A stretch of DNA of 64,000 nt from Deltaproteobacteria bacterium HGW-Deltaproteobacteria-15 (GTDB taxonomy: Bacteria; Desulfobacterota; DSM-4660; Desulfatiglandales; HGW-15): positions 1 through 64,000 of the forward strand of contig PHBH01000029.1 in the NCBI GenBank assembly GCA_002840535.1, read 5' to 3'. Below the pieces are notes generated by a model that searched no databases, was not told where the DNA came from, and saw nothing but the letters and a program-made list of their open reading frames with translations. The translations under genes and the position numbers were made by a program. Of this stretch, positions 1-8,689 are shown piece by piece; within the stretch, counting starts at the first letter, position 1; each line of letters begins with the position of its first letter.

Positions 1-177
1 ACATCGAACGTCCAACGTCCAACATCGAATGAGAAGACAAAGGACCACTGAACGCTGAACACTGACCACTGACCACTGACCACTGAACACTGAACACTGA
101 CCACTGACCACTGAACCCTGAACCCTGAACACTGAACACTGAACACTGAACACTGAACACTGAACACTGAACACTTT
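1..177. repeat. Period-7 tandem repeats
   Basis: The stretch is built of near-identical seven-base units of the type CTGAACA / CTGACCA, preceded by a related CGAACGTCCAACGTC tract. It has no coding potential and ends about 20 bases before the dctQ-like gene. Similar period-7 tracts with other words occur in several intergenic gaps of this window. The function is unknown; slippage-driven expansion is a plausible origin. Confidence 0.85.
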
Positions 178-199
178 AACCCCCCTTACAGGAAGGGCG

Positions 200-682
200 A
201 TGAAACCGATCCGATCCCTCTCCCGCTTCATGAATGCGGTGGCGTGCGGCGTGCTCGTGCTCATGATGCTGCTCACCGTCTCAGACGTGGTTTTGCGCAG
301 TCTCCTGCGAAGCCCAATCCTGGGCACCACCGAGCTCACCGAAAACATGATGGCTTGTCTGGCATTCCTTGCTCTCGCATGGTGCGCGGTCGAGAGGAGC
401 CACCTGAAGGTCGATTTGGTGATGATCATGCTCCCGGCAAGGGTGCAGGCGATAGTAGACAGCCTCACCTTACTTGCCGGGCTGTGCCTGGTCGGTCTTA
501 TCTCCTGGCGGAGTTTCCTGGAAGCAATGGTCGTGAAGGAGCTCAACATAGAGAGCTCTCTGCTCAGAATCCCGGCATACCCCTTTTACTATGTGATGGC
601 CGTTGGATTCGCCATTTTGTGCCTGGTGATGGTGGTGCAGTTTGTAGAAGTGGTGGGGAAGGCGGTAAAAATTGAGCCCTGA
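200..682 (+). CDS. TRAP transporter small permease (DctQ family)
   Basis: A 160-residue protein with four hydrophobic segments (about residues 12-32, 45-63, 85-105 and 128-150), the size and topology of DctQ-type small TRAP subunits. In this family it partners the large permease for sodium-driven uptake of organic acids across the inner membrane. An AGGAAGGGCG ribosome site lies just before the ATG. Its last codons overlap the start of the DctM gene, so the two are translationally coupled. The extracytoplasmic binding protein is not in the window and is probably upstream. Substrate cannot be told from the sequence. Confidence 0.9.
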   Translation: MKPIRSLSRFMNAVACGVLVLMMLLTVSDVVLRSLLRSPILGTTELTENMMACLAFLALAWCAVERSHLKVDLVMIMLPARVQAIVDSLTLLAGLCLVGLISWRSFLEAMVVKELNIESSLLRIPAYPFYYVMAVGFAILCLVMVVQFVEVVGKAVKIEP

Positions 683-1967
683 AGCGGTCGGAATCATCGG
701 CATCGGTGTGGTGGTGGTCCTCATGCTCGCCCGCATGTGGATCGGCCTGTCCATGGCGCTGGTCGGTTTTCTGGGCGTTGCCTATCTGAGGGGACTCGAC
801 GGGGCATTGGGGGTGTTGGGGACGGTTCCCTTCAAGTACGTTGCCTTCTATCCCATATCGGCCATACCCCTGTTCGTGTTCATGGCCGTTATCATCGCCA
901 ACACGGGGATCGGTTCCAGCCTCTTCAACTCGGCCCACGCCTGGCTGGGTCAACTGCGGGGTGGGCTGGCAATGGCCAGCATCCTTGCCTGTGCGGGCAT
1001 GGCTGCCATCATGGGCGACAGCGTGGCCGAGGTGGTCACCATGAGCAAGGTGGCGGTGCCGGAAATGAAGAAGTACAAGTATGACTCACAATTGGCCAGC
1101 GGATCCGTGGCGGCCGGAGGCACACTCGGAATCCTGATACCCCCCAGCCTTGGCTTCATCATGTACGGGATCCTGACGGAGCAATCCGTGGGTGCGCTCT
1201 TCATGGCGGGCATCCTGCCGGGGCTGCTTCTCACCTGCCTGTTCCTGGCCGCCGTCCGGATCGTCGTTGCAATGCGGCCGGATGCAGGGCCCCCGGGGCC
1301 AAGAACCACTTTCAAGGAAAAGGTTCTCTCGCTCAAAGGAACGTGGCACACGATGCTCCTGTTTGTGATGATCATCGGCGGCATCTATGCAGGAATATTC
1401 ACTCCTACCGAAGCGGCGGCTGTGGGGGCCTTTGGGGCGATCGTTATCAGCGCCGCGAGTCGGAGGCTTACCCTGAAAGGTCTTGTCGGCTCGATTGTGG
1501 AGGCCACCAGGGTGAGTGCCATGATCGTGCTCCTCATCATGGGAGCTTTCATTTTGATGAAATTCCTGGCCATGAGCAAGTTCCCTTTTGCCCTTGCCGA
1601 TTTCATCAATGACCTGGCCCTGCCCCGCTACGGGGTTTTTGCCGCCATCATCATCCTTTACGTCCTGCTCGGCATGTTCCTGGACGTCTTCGCCGCGGTG
1701 GTTCTCACCATCCCCGTCATCTTCCCGGTAGTGACAGGACTCGGGTTTGATCCCATCTGGTTTGGCGTGATCATCGTGCTGGTCCTGGAAATGGGGCTGA
1801 TTACCCCGCCAGTAGGCATGAATGTCTTTGCCATGGCCGGCGTGACAGGCATTCCGCTCGATACCATTTTCCGCGGCGTATTGCCTTTTGTGATCGCCAT
1901 GATCGTGTGCGTGATCCTTCTCGTGATTTTCCCGCAAATCGCCCTGTTCATACCGGGAAGAGTTTGA
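672..1967 (+). CDS. TRAP transporter large permease (DctM family)
   Basis: A 431-residue, strongly hydrophobic protein with about twelve membrane segments. The family hallmarks are present: a GILIPPS loop near residue 156, a TPTEAAAVGAFGA segment near residue 245 and EMGLITPPVGMN near residue 375. It forms the ion-coupled channel of a TRAP uptake system together with the preceding DctQ. The start is a TTG overlapping the dctQ stop by 11 bases, with GGAAGG about nine bases upstream; no better in-frame ATG exists. It is not the closest relative of the two DctM paralogues at 43.0 and 47.2 kb, which resemble each other more. Confidence 0.93.
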   Translation: MSPEAVGIIGIGVVVVLMLARMWIGLSMALVGFLGVAYLRGLDGALGVLGTVPFKYVAFYPISAIPLFVFMAVIIANTGIGSSLFNSAHAWLGQLRGGLAMASILACAGMAAIMGDSVAEVVTMSKVAVPEMKKYKYDSQLASGSVAAGGTLGILIPPSLGFIMYGILTEQSVGALFMAGILPGLLLTCLFLAAVRIVVAMRPDAGPPGPRTTFKEKVLSLKGTWHTMLLFVMIIGGIYAGIFTPTEAAAVGAFGAIVISAASRRLTLKGLVGSIVEATRVSAMIVLLIMGAFILMKFLAMSKFPFALADFINDLALPRYGVFAAIIILYVLLGMFLDVFAAVVLTIPVIFPVVTGLGFDPIWFGVIIVLVLEMGLITPPVGMNVFAMAGVTGIPLDTIFRGVLPFVIAMIVCVILLVIFPQIALFIPGRV

Positions 1968-2040
1968 AAGGAAGGGGGAAGGTGGAAGGAGGAGGGTGGA
2001 AGGGGGAAGGCGGAAGTCAGCCAGCCGTCAGTCATAAGTA
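1968..2040. repeat. Purine-rich short repeats
   Basis: Between the TRAP gene and the next oxidoreductase lie repeated GGAAGG / GGTGGAA words with an approximate seven-base step. A similar GGAAGGC / GGAAGTC tract follows the next gene at 4168-4205. They are non-coding and look like another word-class of the period-7 repeats seen at the window start. Confidence 0.6.
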
Positions 2041-2066
2041 GCAGCAACTTTGGCCAAACAGAAAGA

Positions 2067-4163
2067 ATGAACATCGAACGTTGGGGAAGGGGAGCAAGAG
2101 TCATCAGACTGATCATCGATGGGAAAGAGGTCGACGCAAGCAAGGGCAAGACCGTGCTGGAGGCAGCACTGGCGGCAGGGATCTATATCCCCCACCTCTG
2201 CCACCACCCGGACCTCAGGCCGGTAGGGACCTGCGGGTTGTGCGTTGTAGATGTCGAAGGCATGGAGGATCCATGCGTGTCCTGCACCACTCCGGCCGAG
2301 GAAGGCATGGTGGTGAAGACAAAGAGTGAGCGTATCGATCTCCTGCGGCGAAAGGCCATGGAGTCGCTCCTGGTGGACCATCCTTCCGAATGTTTGGAGT
2401 GCAGCCAGTATCTCCATTGCGAACTGCAGTCCGTCAAGCAGTATCTGGGCATGACCGAGGTGCTGAGTGTGCCCAGGCGCATCAGGCCGATCCCCGTCAA
2501 TACGTCCAATCCCCTTTTCGTGCATGACTTCGCGCGCTGCATCCGCTGCGGGCGGTGCGTGAGGGCATGCAACGAACTGCGGGGTGCAGGGGTCCTCCAG
2601 TTGAAGGAGGAAGGGGGAGAAAGCAGGATCTCCATCCCTGATGACAAAACCCTCGCCAAGGCCGGATGCCGGTTCTGCGGGGCATGCGTGGAGGTCTGTC
2701 CCACCGGAGCGATGCGGGACAAGGAAGAACTGGTAAGGGGCAAGAAACGCGGACCGGCCCTTGTTCCGTGCAAGTATACCTGCCCCGCGGAGATCGACGT
2801 TCCCCGCTATATTCGTTTCATCCGTGAAAAGAGGTATGCGGAAGCAGCGGCGGTGATCAGAGAAAAGGTGCCGTTCCCCAAAGTGCTGGGCTACGTCTGC
2901 CATCATCCCTGTGAGTCTGTCTGTCGCAGGGCAGCGGTGAATGAAGCGGTTTCCATCAGGGAACTCAAGCTGTTTGCCGCGGAGAACGACAGAGAACTGC
3001 TTTGGGAAAAGAATGCCAGGAGAGATGCTCCCACAGGCAAGCGCGTTGCCGTGGCAGGCGCCGGGCCGGCCGGATTGACGGCCGCATACTATCTTGCAAA
3101 GCAGGGGCACGGCGTGACCGTGTTTGAAACCCTCCCCTTTGCCGGCGGCATGATGCGATTCGGCATACCGGAATACCGGCTGCCGAGGGATGTCCTGGAA
3201 AGCGAAATTAGGGAAATCGAGAATACCGGGGTCGAGATCAGAACCAATGCAAGGGTCGAATCCCTGGATGGACTGATGAAGGAGCAGGGATACCATGCGG
3301 TGCTGGTAGCCGTGGGCGCTCACAGGGGCCACAGACTTCGCATTCCGGGCAAAGACCTGGATGGGGTTTGGGCAGGCGTCGATTTTCTCAGGGAAGTCAA
3401 CCTGGGGAAAAGGGTGGAGGTGGGGGAGAGCGTCCTGGTCGTGGGGGGAGGCAATGCAGCCCTGGATTGCGGCCGCGCGGCCCATCGTGCCGGGGCGAGA
3501 GAGGTTCACATCGTCTGCCTGGAAGCGAGGGCCGGCATGCCCGCCGTCCAGGAGGAGATCGAAGAGGGCGAGAAGGAGGGGATCCTCATCCACCCTTCGC
3601 GGACGTGCACAAGGGTTCTGAGCATAAGCGGAAGGATCACCGGTGTCGAGTGTCTGGAAGTGGAATCCTTTTCACTGGACGACGACGGGAAAGCTCAGGT
3701 GGAAACCGTCGAGGGTTCGGAGCACGTTTTCCCGGCGGACACCGTCATCTTCGCCGTCGGACAGACTCCGGATATCCCGGTTGGGTTCGAACTCGAAAAG
3801 AATGAACGACACCTTATTGAAATGGATTCCTATACCCTTGAGACCAGCCGGGAAGGAGTCTTTGCCGCCGGCGATGCCGTGACCGGGACATCGTGGGTCA
3901 TCGAGGCGATTGGTTCCGGCAGAAAGGCGGCAGCAGCCGTTGATCGGTATCTCGGGGGGAGCGGCGACATCGATGAGCGCCTGGCGCCGAAGGAAGAACC
4001 TGAATCCTGGCTTGGGCCGTGCGAAGGGTTTGCAGGGCTTATGCGAAGAACAGAATGGAGTGACGGTCTCGATGAGGGATCTGCTCGGGCCGAAGCCTCG
4101 AGGTGCCTGCGGTGCGATTTGAGACTCAGGATCACACCGGTGAAGTTCTGGGGGGAATACTAA
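2067..4163 (+). CDS. Multidomain Fe-S/FAD NAD(P)H oxidoreductase (NuoG-type N-terminus fused to GltD-type domain)
   Basis: A 698-residue electron-transfer protein. Residues 13-90 form a plant-type 2Fe-2S domain with C45, C56, C59 and C73. A DHPSECLECS motif near residue 112 matches the His-Cys cluster region of NuoG/Fe-hydrogenase proteins, and two 4Fe-4S motifs (CIRCGRCVRAC and CRFCGACVEVC) follow by residue 220. From about 235 on it is GltD-like, with an FAD Rossmann motif (GAGPAGLTAAYYLA) and an NAD(P) site (VVGGGNAALDCGRAA). Such proteins pass electrons between NAD(P)H and ferredoxin or a partner enzyme. Neighbouring flavoproteins suggest a shared redox route, but the partner is unknown. 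The ribosome site is weak, so the first dozen residues are uncertain. Confidence 0.9.
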   Translation: MNIERWGRGARVIRLIIDGKEVDASKGKTVLEAALAAGIYIPHLCHHPDLRPVGTCGLCVVDVEGMEDPCVSCTTPAEEGMVVKTKSERIDLLRRKAMESLLVDHPSECLECSQYLHCELQSVKQYLGMTEVLSVPRRIRPIPVNTSNPLFVHDFARCIRCGRCVRACNELRGAGVLQLKEEGGESRISIPDDKTLAKAGCRFCGACVEVCPTGAMRDKEELVRGKKRGPALVPCKYTCPAEIDVPRYIRFIREKRYAEAAAVIREKVPFPKVLGYVCHHPCESVCRRAAVNEAVSIRELKLFAAENDRELLWEKNARRDAPTGKRVAVAGAGPAGLTAAYYLAKQGHGVTVFETLPFAGGMMRFGIPEYRLPRDVLESEIREIENTGVEIRTNARVESLDGLMKEQGYHAVLVAVGAHRGHRLRIPGKDLDGVWAGVDFLREVNLGKRVEVGESVLVVGGGNAALDCGRAAHRAGAREVHIVCLEARAGMPAVQEEIEEGEKEGILIHPSRTCTRVLSISGRITGVECLEVESFSLDDDGKAQVETVEGSEHVFPADTVIFAVGQTPDIPVGFELEKNERHLIEMDSYTLETSREGVFAAGDAVTGTSWVIEAIGSGRKAAAAVDRYLGGSGDIDERLAPKEEPESWLGPCEGFAGLMRRTEWSDGLDEGSARAEASRCLRCDLRLRITPVKFWGEY

Positions 4164-4230
4164 AAGAAAGGCGGAAGTCGGAAGGCGGAAGTCGGAAGGC
4201 GAAACTCAGGTGCCGGGAGTCAATAGCCGG

Positions 4231-4343
4231 TAGGATGGGTAGAGCGAAGTGAAACCCATCAATTCATGGCGTCTACGAGGGCGCAAACCATCGAACCGAT
4301 GGGTTTTCCCCAGCCTGAAACCTGTCGGGTCTAGCCATCGTAC
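4231..4343. repeat. Palindromic element with GGATGGGT arms (copy 1)
   Basis: The left part begins TAGGATGGGTAGAGCGAAG and folds on itself (GATGGGT pairing with ACCCATC). A second half carries GATGGGTTTT and decays toward 4343. The same element, better preserved, lies at 9916-10005. It is non-coding and sits between two genes transcribed in the same direction; a small non-autonomous mobile repeat is the likely nature. Confidence 0.7.
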
Positions 4344-4382
4344 GCCAAGCCATAAAGTACAAGAGGGAATTAGGAGGGAGCC

Positions 4383-5837
4383 ATGAGCAAATTAGAGGCG
4401 GATGTCGTTGTCGTTGCGGGGGGTGCGGCCGGTTTGGCTGCAGCCGTGGCTGCGGCCCAGCAGGGGGCAAAGGTGATTGTTTTCGAGAAGGGCGCCACCA
4501 CCGGAGGAACCGGAAACATGGGCATGGGTCCCCTGGGCATTGAAAGCAGGCATACACGGCTGAAACAGTTCAGGCCCTCGAAGGATGAGGCCTTCGAGGT
4601 CTTCATGAATTACACCCACTGGCGGGTGGATGCCAAGCTGGTACGGGCATACCTCAACAAGTCAGGCGATACGATTCATTGGCTGGAGGATCTGGGGGTT
4701 GAATTCGTCGAACCCGCGTCCTACTTCCCGACAGCTTATCCTACATGGCACCTCGTGAAGCCGGGCACCGGCGGCAGGCCCGGCCCCATGTCTTCGGCCA
4801 CCATGATGAAGGTATTGACGGACCGGGCGAAGGAGATGGGCGTCCGGATTCTTCTTCAGACGCCGGCCAGAAAAGTCCTGAAGACGGGGGACCGCGTCAC
4901 CGGTGTGGTCGCGGAGGACAGGGCAGGGGAAACCATCGAGGCCCATGCCAAGGCTGTGATCATCGCCACGGGAGGGTTTGGGGACAATCCGGAAATGATC
5001 AAGAAATTTACCGGGTATGAATACGGCAAGGACATCTTCTCCTTCCGCATCCCCGGGCTGGAAGGGGACGGCATTCGCATGGCCTGGGAAGCGGGTGCTG
5101 CGCGGACCGACATGAACATGGAAATCATTTACGGCATGCCGGACGTCATGGCCATCGGTCCTGAGCTTCACGAAGCCTGTCGTCAACCCCATCTCCTGGT
5201 AAATCTCCTGGGAGAGCGCTTTATGAACGAAGCAGTGCTCCCCAACACGACGTTCACGGGAAATGCCATATCCATCCAAAAGGAGCGGTGCGCCTTTCTG
5301 ATTTTCGATGAAGAGATCAAGAAGAAGATGGAAGCAGGCTTTGACTTTCTGAGTGTGGTCTTCCCCTTCATGCGGATCGCGGACTTCGACAAGGCTATTC
5401 ACGATGCACAGGACAAGGGCTACGCGCATCTCTTTGTGGCGGATTCCATCGAGGAACTGGCAGGAAAGACCGGGATCGACCCTCATGGGTTGAGAAAGAC
5501 CGTCGAAGAATACAACAAATCCTGCGAAGGGGGATATGACGATCTCTTCAACAAGGAGCATCGGTATCTCAGGCCGATCAAAAGCCCGAAGTTCTATGCC
5601 GCCAGGCACCTGCCCAGTGCATACGGCAGCGTAGGCGGGATCAAGATCAACCACAGGACAGAGGTTCTCGGCAAGGACTGGAAAAAGATTCCGGGCCTGT
5701 ATGCAGCCGGTGTGGATGCCTGTTCCATCTATGGGGACAGCTATGTCTTTGTGCTGCCGGGAAATACCATGGGCTTTTCCCTCAACACCGGGCGCATGGC
5801 CGGAGAAAACGCAGCGGAGTACATCAAGGACGTGTAG
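4383..5837 (+). CDS. FAD-dependent dehydrogenase, fumarate reductase/3-ketosteroid dehydrogenase-like flavoprotein
   Basis: A 484-residue soluble flavoprotein. An N-terminal dinucleotide-binding fold (VVVAGGAAGLAAAVAAA, residues 9-25, then VFEKG) and the C-terminal GVDACSIYGDSYVFVLPGN / GFSLNTGRMAGENAA region place it in the FAD_binding_2 family with fumarate reductases and ketosteroid dehydrogenases. It lacks the heme and FMN domains of periplasmic fumarate reductases and has no signal peptide, so it should act in the cytoplasm on an enoate-type or cyclic keto substrate. AGGAGG lies six bases before the ATG. It is flanked by the Fe-S oxidoreductase and a flavodoxin-ferredoxin protein, which could supply or take electrons. 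The exact substrate is unknown. Confidence 0.88.
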   Translation: MSKLEADVVVVAGGAAGLAAAVAAAQQGAKVIVFEKGATTGGTGNMGMGPLGIESRHTRLKQFRPSKDEAFEVFMNYTHWRVDAKLVRAYLNKSGDTIHWLEDLGVEFVEPASYFPTAYPTWHLVKPGTGGRPGPMSSATMMKVLTDRAKEMGVRILLQTPARKVLKTGDRVTGVVAEDRAGETIEAHAKAVIIATGGFGDNPEMIKKFTGYEYGKDIFSFRIPGLEGDGIRMAWEAGAARTDMNMEIIYGMPDVMAIGPELHEACRQPHLLVNLLGERFMNEAVLPNTTFTGNAISIQKERCAFLIFDEEIKKKMEAGFDFLSVVFPFMRIADFDKAIHDAQDKGYAHLFVADSIEELAGKTGIDPHGLRKTVEEYNKSCEGGYDDLFNKEHRYLRPIKSPKFYAARHLPSAYGSVGGIKINHRTEVLGKDWKKIPGLYAAGVDACSIYGDSYVFVLPGNTMGFSLNTGRMAGENAAEYIKDV

Positions 5838-5867
5838 CTTTATGAAGTGCAGGATATTTTGAATTTT

Positions 5868-5968
5868 TCTCTCGCAGAGGTCACAGAGATGCCCTGCTTC
5901 TTGGTCCAAGAAGCAGGGCAAGCGGACTCTCCCTGTGAGCTCTGCGTCCTGGCGAAGCGGGCGAGAGA
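5868..5968. repeat. Nested palindromic element with CGCAGAG arms (copy 1)
   Basis: Outer arms TCTCTCGC (5868-5875) and GCGAGAGA (5961-5968) enclose a perfect inner hairpin with 15-base arms at 5890-5904 and 5906-5920 (TGCCCTGCTTCTTGG and its complement) around one central base. A related element with a different inner hairpin is at 51455-51546. It lies just upstream of the flavodoxin-like gene and could also affect its transcription. Confidence 0.8.
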
Positions 5969-6036
5969 CGCATTCCTTTTCTTGGAACTGTCCTGAAAAT
6001 AAGGATGTGCTCTGCTCGGTAATGAGGATACCGATT

Positions 6037-6993
6037 ATGAGATGCCTGATCATCTACTATTCTCAGTCGGGAAGCACCAGGAAGATCGCCCGTGCGATTC
6101 ACAAAGGGCTAAGCCGATCGACGGAGCAATGCGACATCTTTGCGATCAAAGAGGCAAAGCCTCAGGATTTGGACCGATACGACCTGATCGGCTTGGGCAG
6201 TCCTGTATGGTGCGGCGCCGAGACACCTAATGTCAGACGTTTTGTGGAGAGCCTGGCACATCAACAGGGAAAGCACATTTTCACCTTCAACACCCACGGA
6301 GTCATGCCGGAACAGTATTTCCCGGCCGTAGTGAGGAGGCTCAAGGCAAGGGGTTTCACGGTCATTGGGATGCGGGACTGGTTTGGGGACGTCCGTTTTC
6401 AGTTTGCCCCCAGCCCCTACTTCACCCACGGCCACCCGGATGAGATCGAACTCCGGGAGGCCGAGACATTCGGGGTAGAGATGGCGGAGACAAGCCGGAG
6501 AATATCGGCCGGCGAGACCCAACTGATTCCTCCGGTTCCCCCCTATGTCCTGACAGAGCAACTGCTGGTCCTTGCCGAATTCTACCGTGCTGGGCGCAAC
6601 CCCCATGGGTACATGAGATATGACGAGAAGAAGTGTCTCTATCCCAAATGCCGCCTGTGCATGGATCACTGCCTCATGGACTATATCGACCTGTCTGTAG
6701 AGCCCCGGCGCTTCGGCTCGGAGGGGAAGGAGTGCGACATGTGGCTCGGCTGCACATTTTGCGAGATGATCTGCCCTTCCGGCGCGATATCGTGCGACTG
6801 GGAAGGATTCATGAAGGAGTTCGGCGGGAAGATTCACGCGGCCATTGAAGGCAACCCTCTGGAGAATGCAGCGGAGGCGTGCATCGGTTCGGGACGTCTG
6901 CGGATGCTGATACCCAGGGAAGAGGTGAGATTCGACAGGCCTTACCTGATGGTCCACAACAAACGGCCGCGGTTCAAGATTGAGAACGAGTAG
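6037..6993 (+). CDS. Flavodoxin-ferredoxin fusion protein (EFR1-type)
   Basis: About 318 residues. The first 160 form a flavodoxin fold (MRCLIIYYSQSGSTRKIA, the FMN phosphate loop). The C-terminal third carries Cys-rich motifs, CLYPKCRLCMDHC and CTFCEMICPSGAIS, consistent with two 4Fe-4S clusters. The family is thought to pass single electrons between ferredoxins and flavins in the cytoplasm. I chose the ATG at 6037 because GAGG lies nine bases upstream and the flavodoxin fold starts there; an in-frame ATG at 6022 is the alternative, and the open frame further upstream runs through the palindromic repeat. Cluster ligation is inferred from spacing. Confidence 0.85.
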   Translation: MRCLIIYYSQSGSTRKIARAIHKGLSRSTEQCDIFAIKEAKPQDLDRYDLIGLGSPVWCGAETPNVRRFVESLAHQQGKHIFTFNTHGVMPEQYFPAVVRRLKARGFTVIGMRDWFGDVRFQFAPSPYFTHGHPDEIELREAETFGVEMAETSRRISAGETQLIPPVPPYVLTEQLLVLAEFYRAGRNPHGYMRYDEKKCLYPKCRLCMDHCLMDYIDLSVEPRRFGSEGKECDMWLGCTFCEMICPSGAISCDWEGFMKEFGGKIHAAIEGNPLENAAEACIGSGRLRMLIPREEVRFDRPYLMVHNKRPRFKIENE

Positions 6994-7039
6994 TCTGTCA
7001 ATGTGCTTTTCACGGAAAATATCCCTGTCTCTTCTTTGA

Positions 7040-7192
7040 TGTCATTTCGGGCCGCGGGGAGAAATCTGCCTTGCGAAGCGGGTCATCCTGAGCAAAGCGA
7101 AGGATCTCTAGGCATTAGAACAGGTCCCTCACGTCCATTCGGGACAATGCTCCGCATGGATTTCTCTGTCGCTTCGCTCCTTTGAAATGACA
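7040..7192. repeat. Palindromic repeat ending in TGTCATTTC / GAAATGACA
   Basis: A 153-base element with nine-base terminal inverted repeats (7040-7048 and 7184-7192). Inside are TCATCCTGAGCAAAGCGAAGG and its partial complement near CTGTCGCTTCGCTCC. This resembles intergenic elements of the type seen in many environmental bacterial genomes. A short open frame across it is an artefact of the repeat. Confidence 0.75.
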
Positions 7193-7235
7193 GACAAGTG
7201 GGATCTGACAGTGGAGGCGCGGTGCAGGAGCCGTT

Positions 7236-7619
7236 ATGGTCATGGGCATAGGTGTGGACATCATCGCGATCAGCAGGATGAGAGACATTCTGGAGACCAG
7301 CGGCAAGGTGTTCATGGACAAGGTGCTGACGTCCTATGAGCGGGAGCGGTCTGAAACACACCATGACCGCGTTGCCTATGTCGCAATGACCTTTGCCGCC
7401 AAGGAGGCCATTTTCAAGACCTTCGGCATAGGCTGGGAGACGGGAGTGCAGTTGAAGGAAATAGAGGTGCGGGACGGGGAGTGGGGAGAGCCGATTCCCG
7501 TTCTGACCGGAAGATTTCTCGAGCTTGTCTCTGAACGCAAGGCAACCAGGGTGCTCCTGAGTTTGTCTTATGATGGTGACTACGCCATCGCAGTAGCCAC
7601 GCTGGCAGGAGGGGAATGA
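7236..7619 (+). CDS. acpS: Holo-[acyl-carrier-protein] synthase
   Basis: A 127-residue protein of normal AcpS length with the signature GIGVDII at the N-terminus and FAAKEAIFKTFG near residue 54. The Asp of GVD and the Glu of AAKEA are the family's magnesium ligands. It transfers the 4'-phosphopantetheine arm from coenzyme A to a serine of acyl carrier proteins. A GGAG ribosome site precedes the ATG at 7236. The stop overlaps the next ATG (ATGA), coupling it to the phosphotransacylase gene. A dedicated acyl carrier protein lies 2.4 kb downstream and is its probable local substrate. Confidence 0.93.
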   Translation: MVMGIGVDIIAISRMRDILETSGKVFMDKVLTSYERERSETHHDRVAYVAMTFAAKEAIFKTFGIGWETGVQLKEIEVRDGEWGEPIPVLTGRFLELVSERKATRVLLSLSYDGDYAIAVATLAGGE

Positions 7620-8632
7620 TGACGACGGACATTATGGAGCAATTGCGGGCCAGGGCCAGGGCCAATCCACAACGGGTTGTCTTCCCGGAAGCACGTGAAG
7701 AGAAGATCCTGCGCGCTGTCTGTGAGATTCGGGACCAGGGAATAGCTCAACCCATGCTCATCGGCACGCCCGATGTCATCTCCGTGCAGGCGCAGGGCAT
7801 GGGGTTGTCCCTTGAGGCCATTCAGATCATCGATCATACGGCTCAGGAAACAGTCGAGCGCTTTGCTGAAGCTTTTGGAAAGGTCAACTCGGATTTTCCC
7901 GCCTCTGCCATCAAGCGCAAACTGAGAGACCCCCTCATGTTCGCGGCCATGATGGCCAGGCTGGATGAAGCGGATTGCATGGTGGCCGGGCTCTCCCATA
8001 CGACGGGAGAGGTCATCATGGCCAGCGAGATGATCATCGGTCTTCAGGAAGGAATCTCCACCGTCTCGAGTACGGGGATTCTGGTGATACCGGGCTATGA
8101 AGGACCTGAAGGCAGCCTTCTCGGAATTGCCGATTGCGCAGTCTGCCCGGCTCCCGGTTCGCAGGAACTGGCCGATATAGCCATCTCCACGGCAGATACA
8201 ATACGAACTCTTCTGGACTGGGAGCCGCGCGTGGCCCTGCTCTCTTTCTCCACAAAAGGCAGCGCCGGCCATGAGCGCGTGGACACCGTACTGAAGGCCC
8301 TGGAAATGGTCCGCGAGCGAAGACCGGACATTCTCATAGACGGTGAACTGCAACTGGATGCCGCCATCGTGCCGGAGGTTGCCGCCAAGAAGGTGAAGGG
8401 GGACAGCCCCGTGGCAGGCAAGGCCAATATCCTGATTTTTCCGGATCTCGGATCCGGCAACATCGGGGTCAAACTGGTCCAGTGTTTTGCTCACGCCGTC
8501 GCCTATGGGCCGTTGCTCCAGGGATTTGCCAAGACCGTATCGGACTTGTCCAGGGGAGCGCCTGTGGAAGAGATCATAGGCGCCGTCACCATGGCAGTGG
8601 TGCGGGCGCAGAATCAGAGGAATGTCCAATGA
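7616..8632 (+). CDS. Phosphate acyltransferase (phosphate acetyl/butyryltransferase, PTA_PTB family)
   Basis: A 338-residue single-domain member of the PTA/PTB family, with the C-terminal signature ANILIFPDLGSGNIGVKLVQ near residue 265 and no N-terminal regulatory domain. It interconverts acyl-CoA plus phosphate with acyl-phosphate and CoA in the cytoplasm. The length is typical for either acetyl or butyryl enzymes. The butyrate kinase gene directly downstream argues for butyryl or another short acyl group rather than acetyl. Start is one of two adjacent ATG codons overlapping the acpS stop. Confidence 0.88.
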   Translation: MMTTDIMEQLRARARANPQRVVFPEAREEKILRAVCEIRDQGIAQPMLIGTPDVISVQAQGMGLSLEAIQIIDHTAQETVERFAEAFGKVNSDFPASAIKRKLRDPLMFAAMMARLDEADCMVAGLSHTTGEVIMASEMIIGLQEGISTVSSTGILVIPGYEGPEGSLLGIADCAVCPAPGSQELADIAISTADTIRTLLDWEPRVALLSFSTKGSAGHERVDTVLKALEMVRERRPDILIDGELQLDAAIVPEVAAKKVKGDSPVAGKANILIFPDLGSGNIGVKLVQCFAHAVAYGPLLQGFAKTVSDLSRGAPVEEIIGAVTMAVVRAQNQRNVQ

Positions 8633-8689
8633 CCAGTTCCGAATGTCCAATATCCAAGTAAGGGAGAGGACGGACAGGAGCAGAAGGTG

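Noticed and set aside
1-177. CRISPR array
   Set aside because: The repeat unit is seven bases with no spacers, so it is a simple tandem repeat.
2028-3593. A 521-codon minus-strand open frame opposite the Fe-S/FAD oxidoreductase
   Set aside because: Shadow of a well-supported gene, without its own start signal or recognisable fold.
4662-6053. A 463-codon minus-strand open frame opposite the FAD dehydrogenase
   Set aside because: Antisense shadow that also runs through a palindromic repeat.
7003-7185. A 60-codon plus-strand frame
   Set aside because: It is the translation of the TGTCATTTC palindromic repeat and has no ribosome site.
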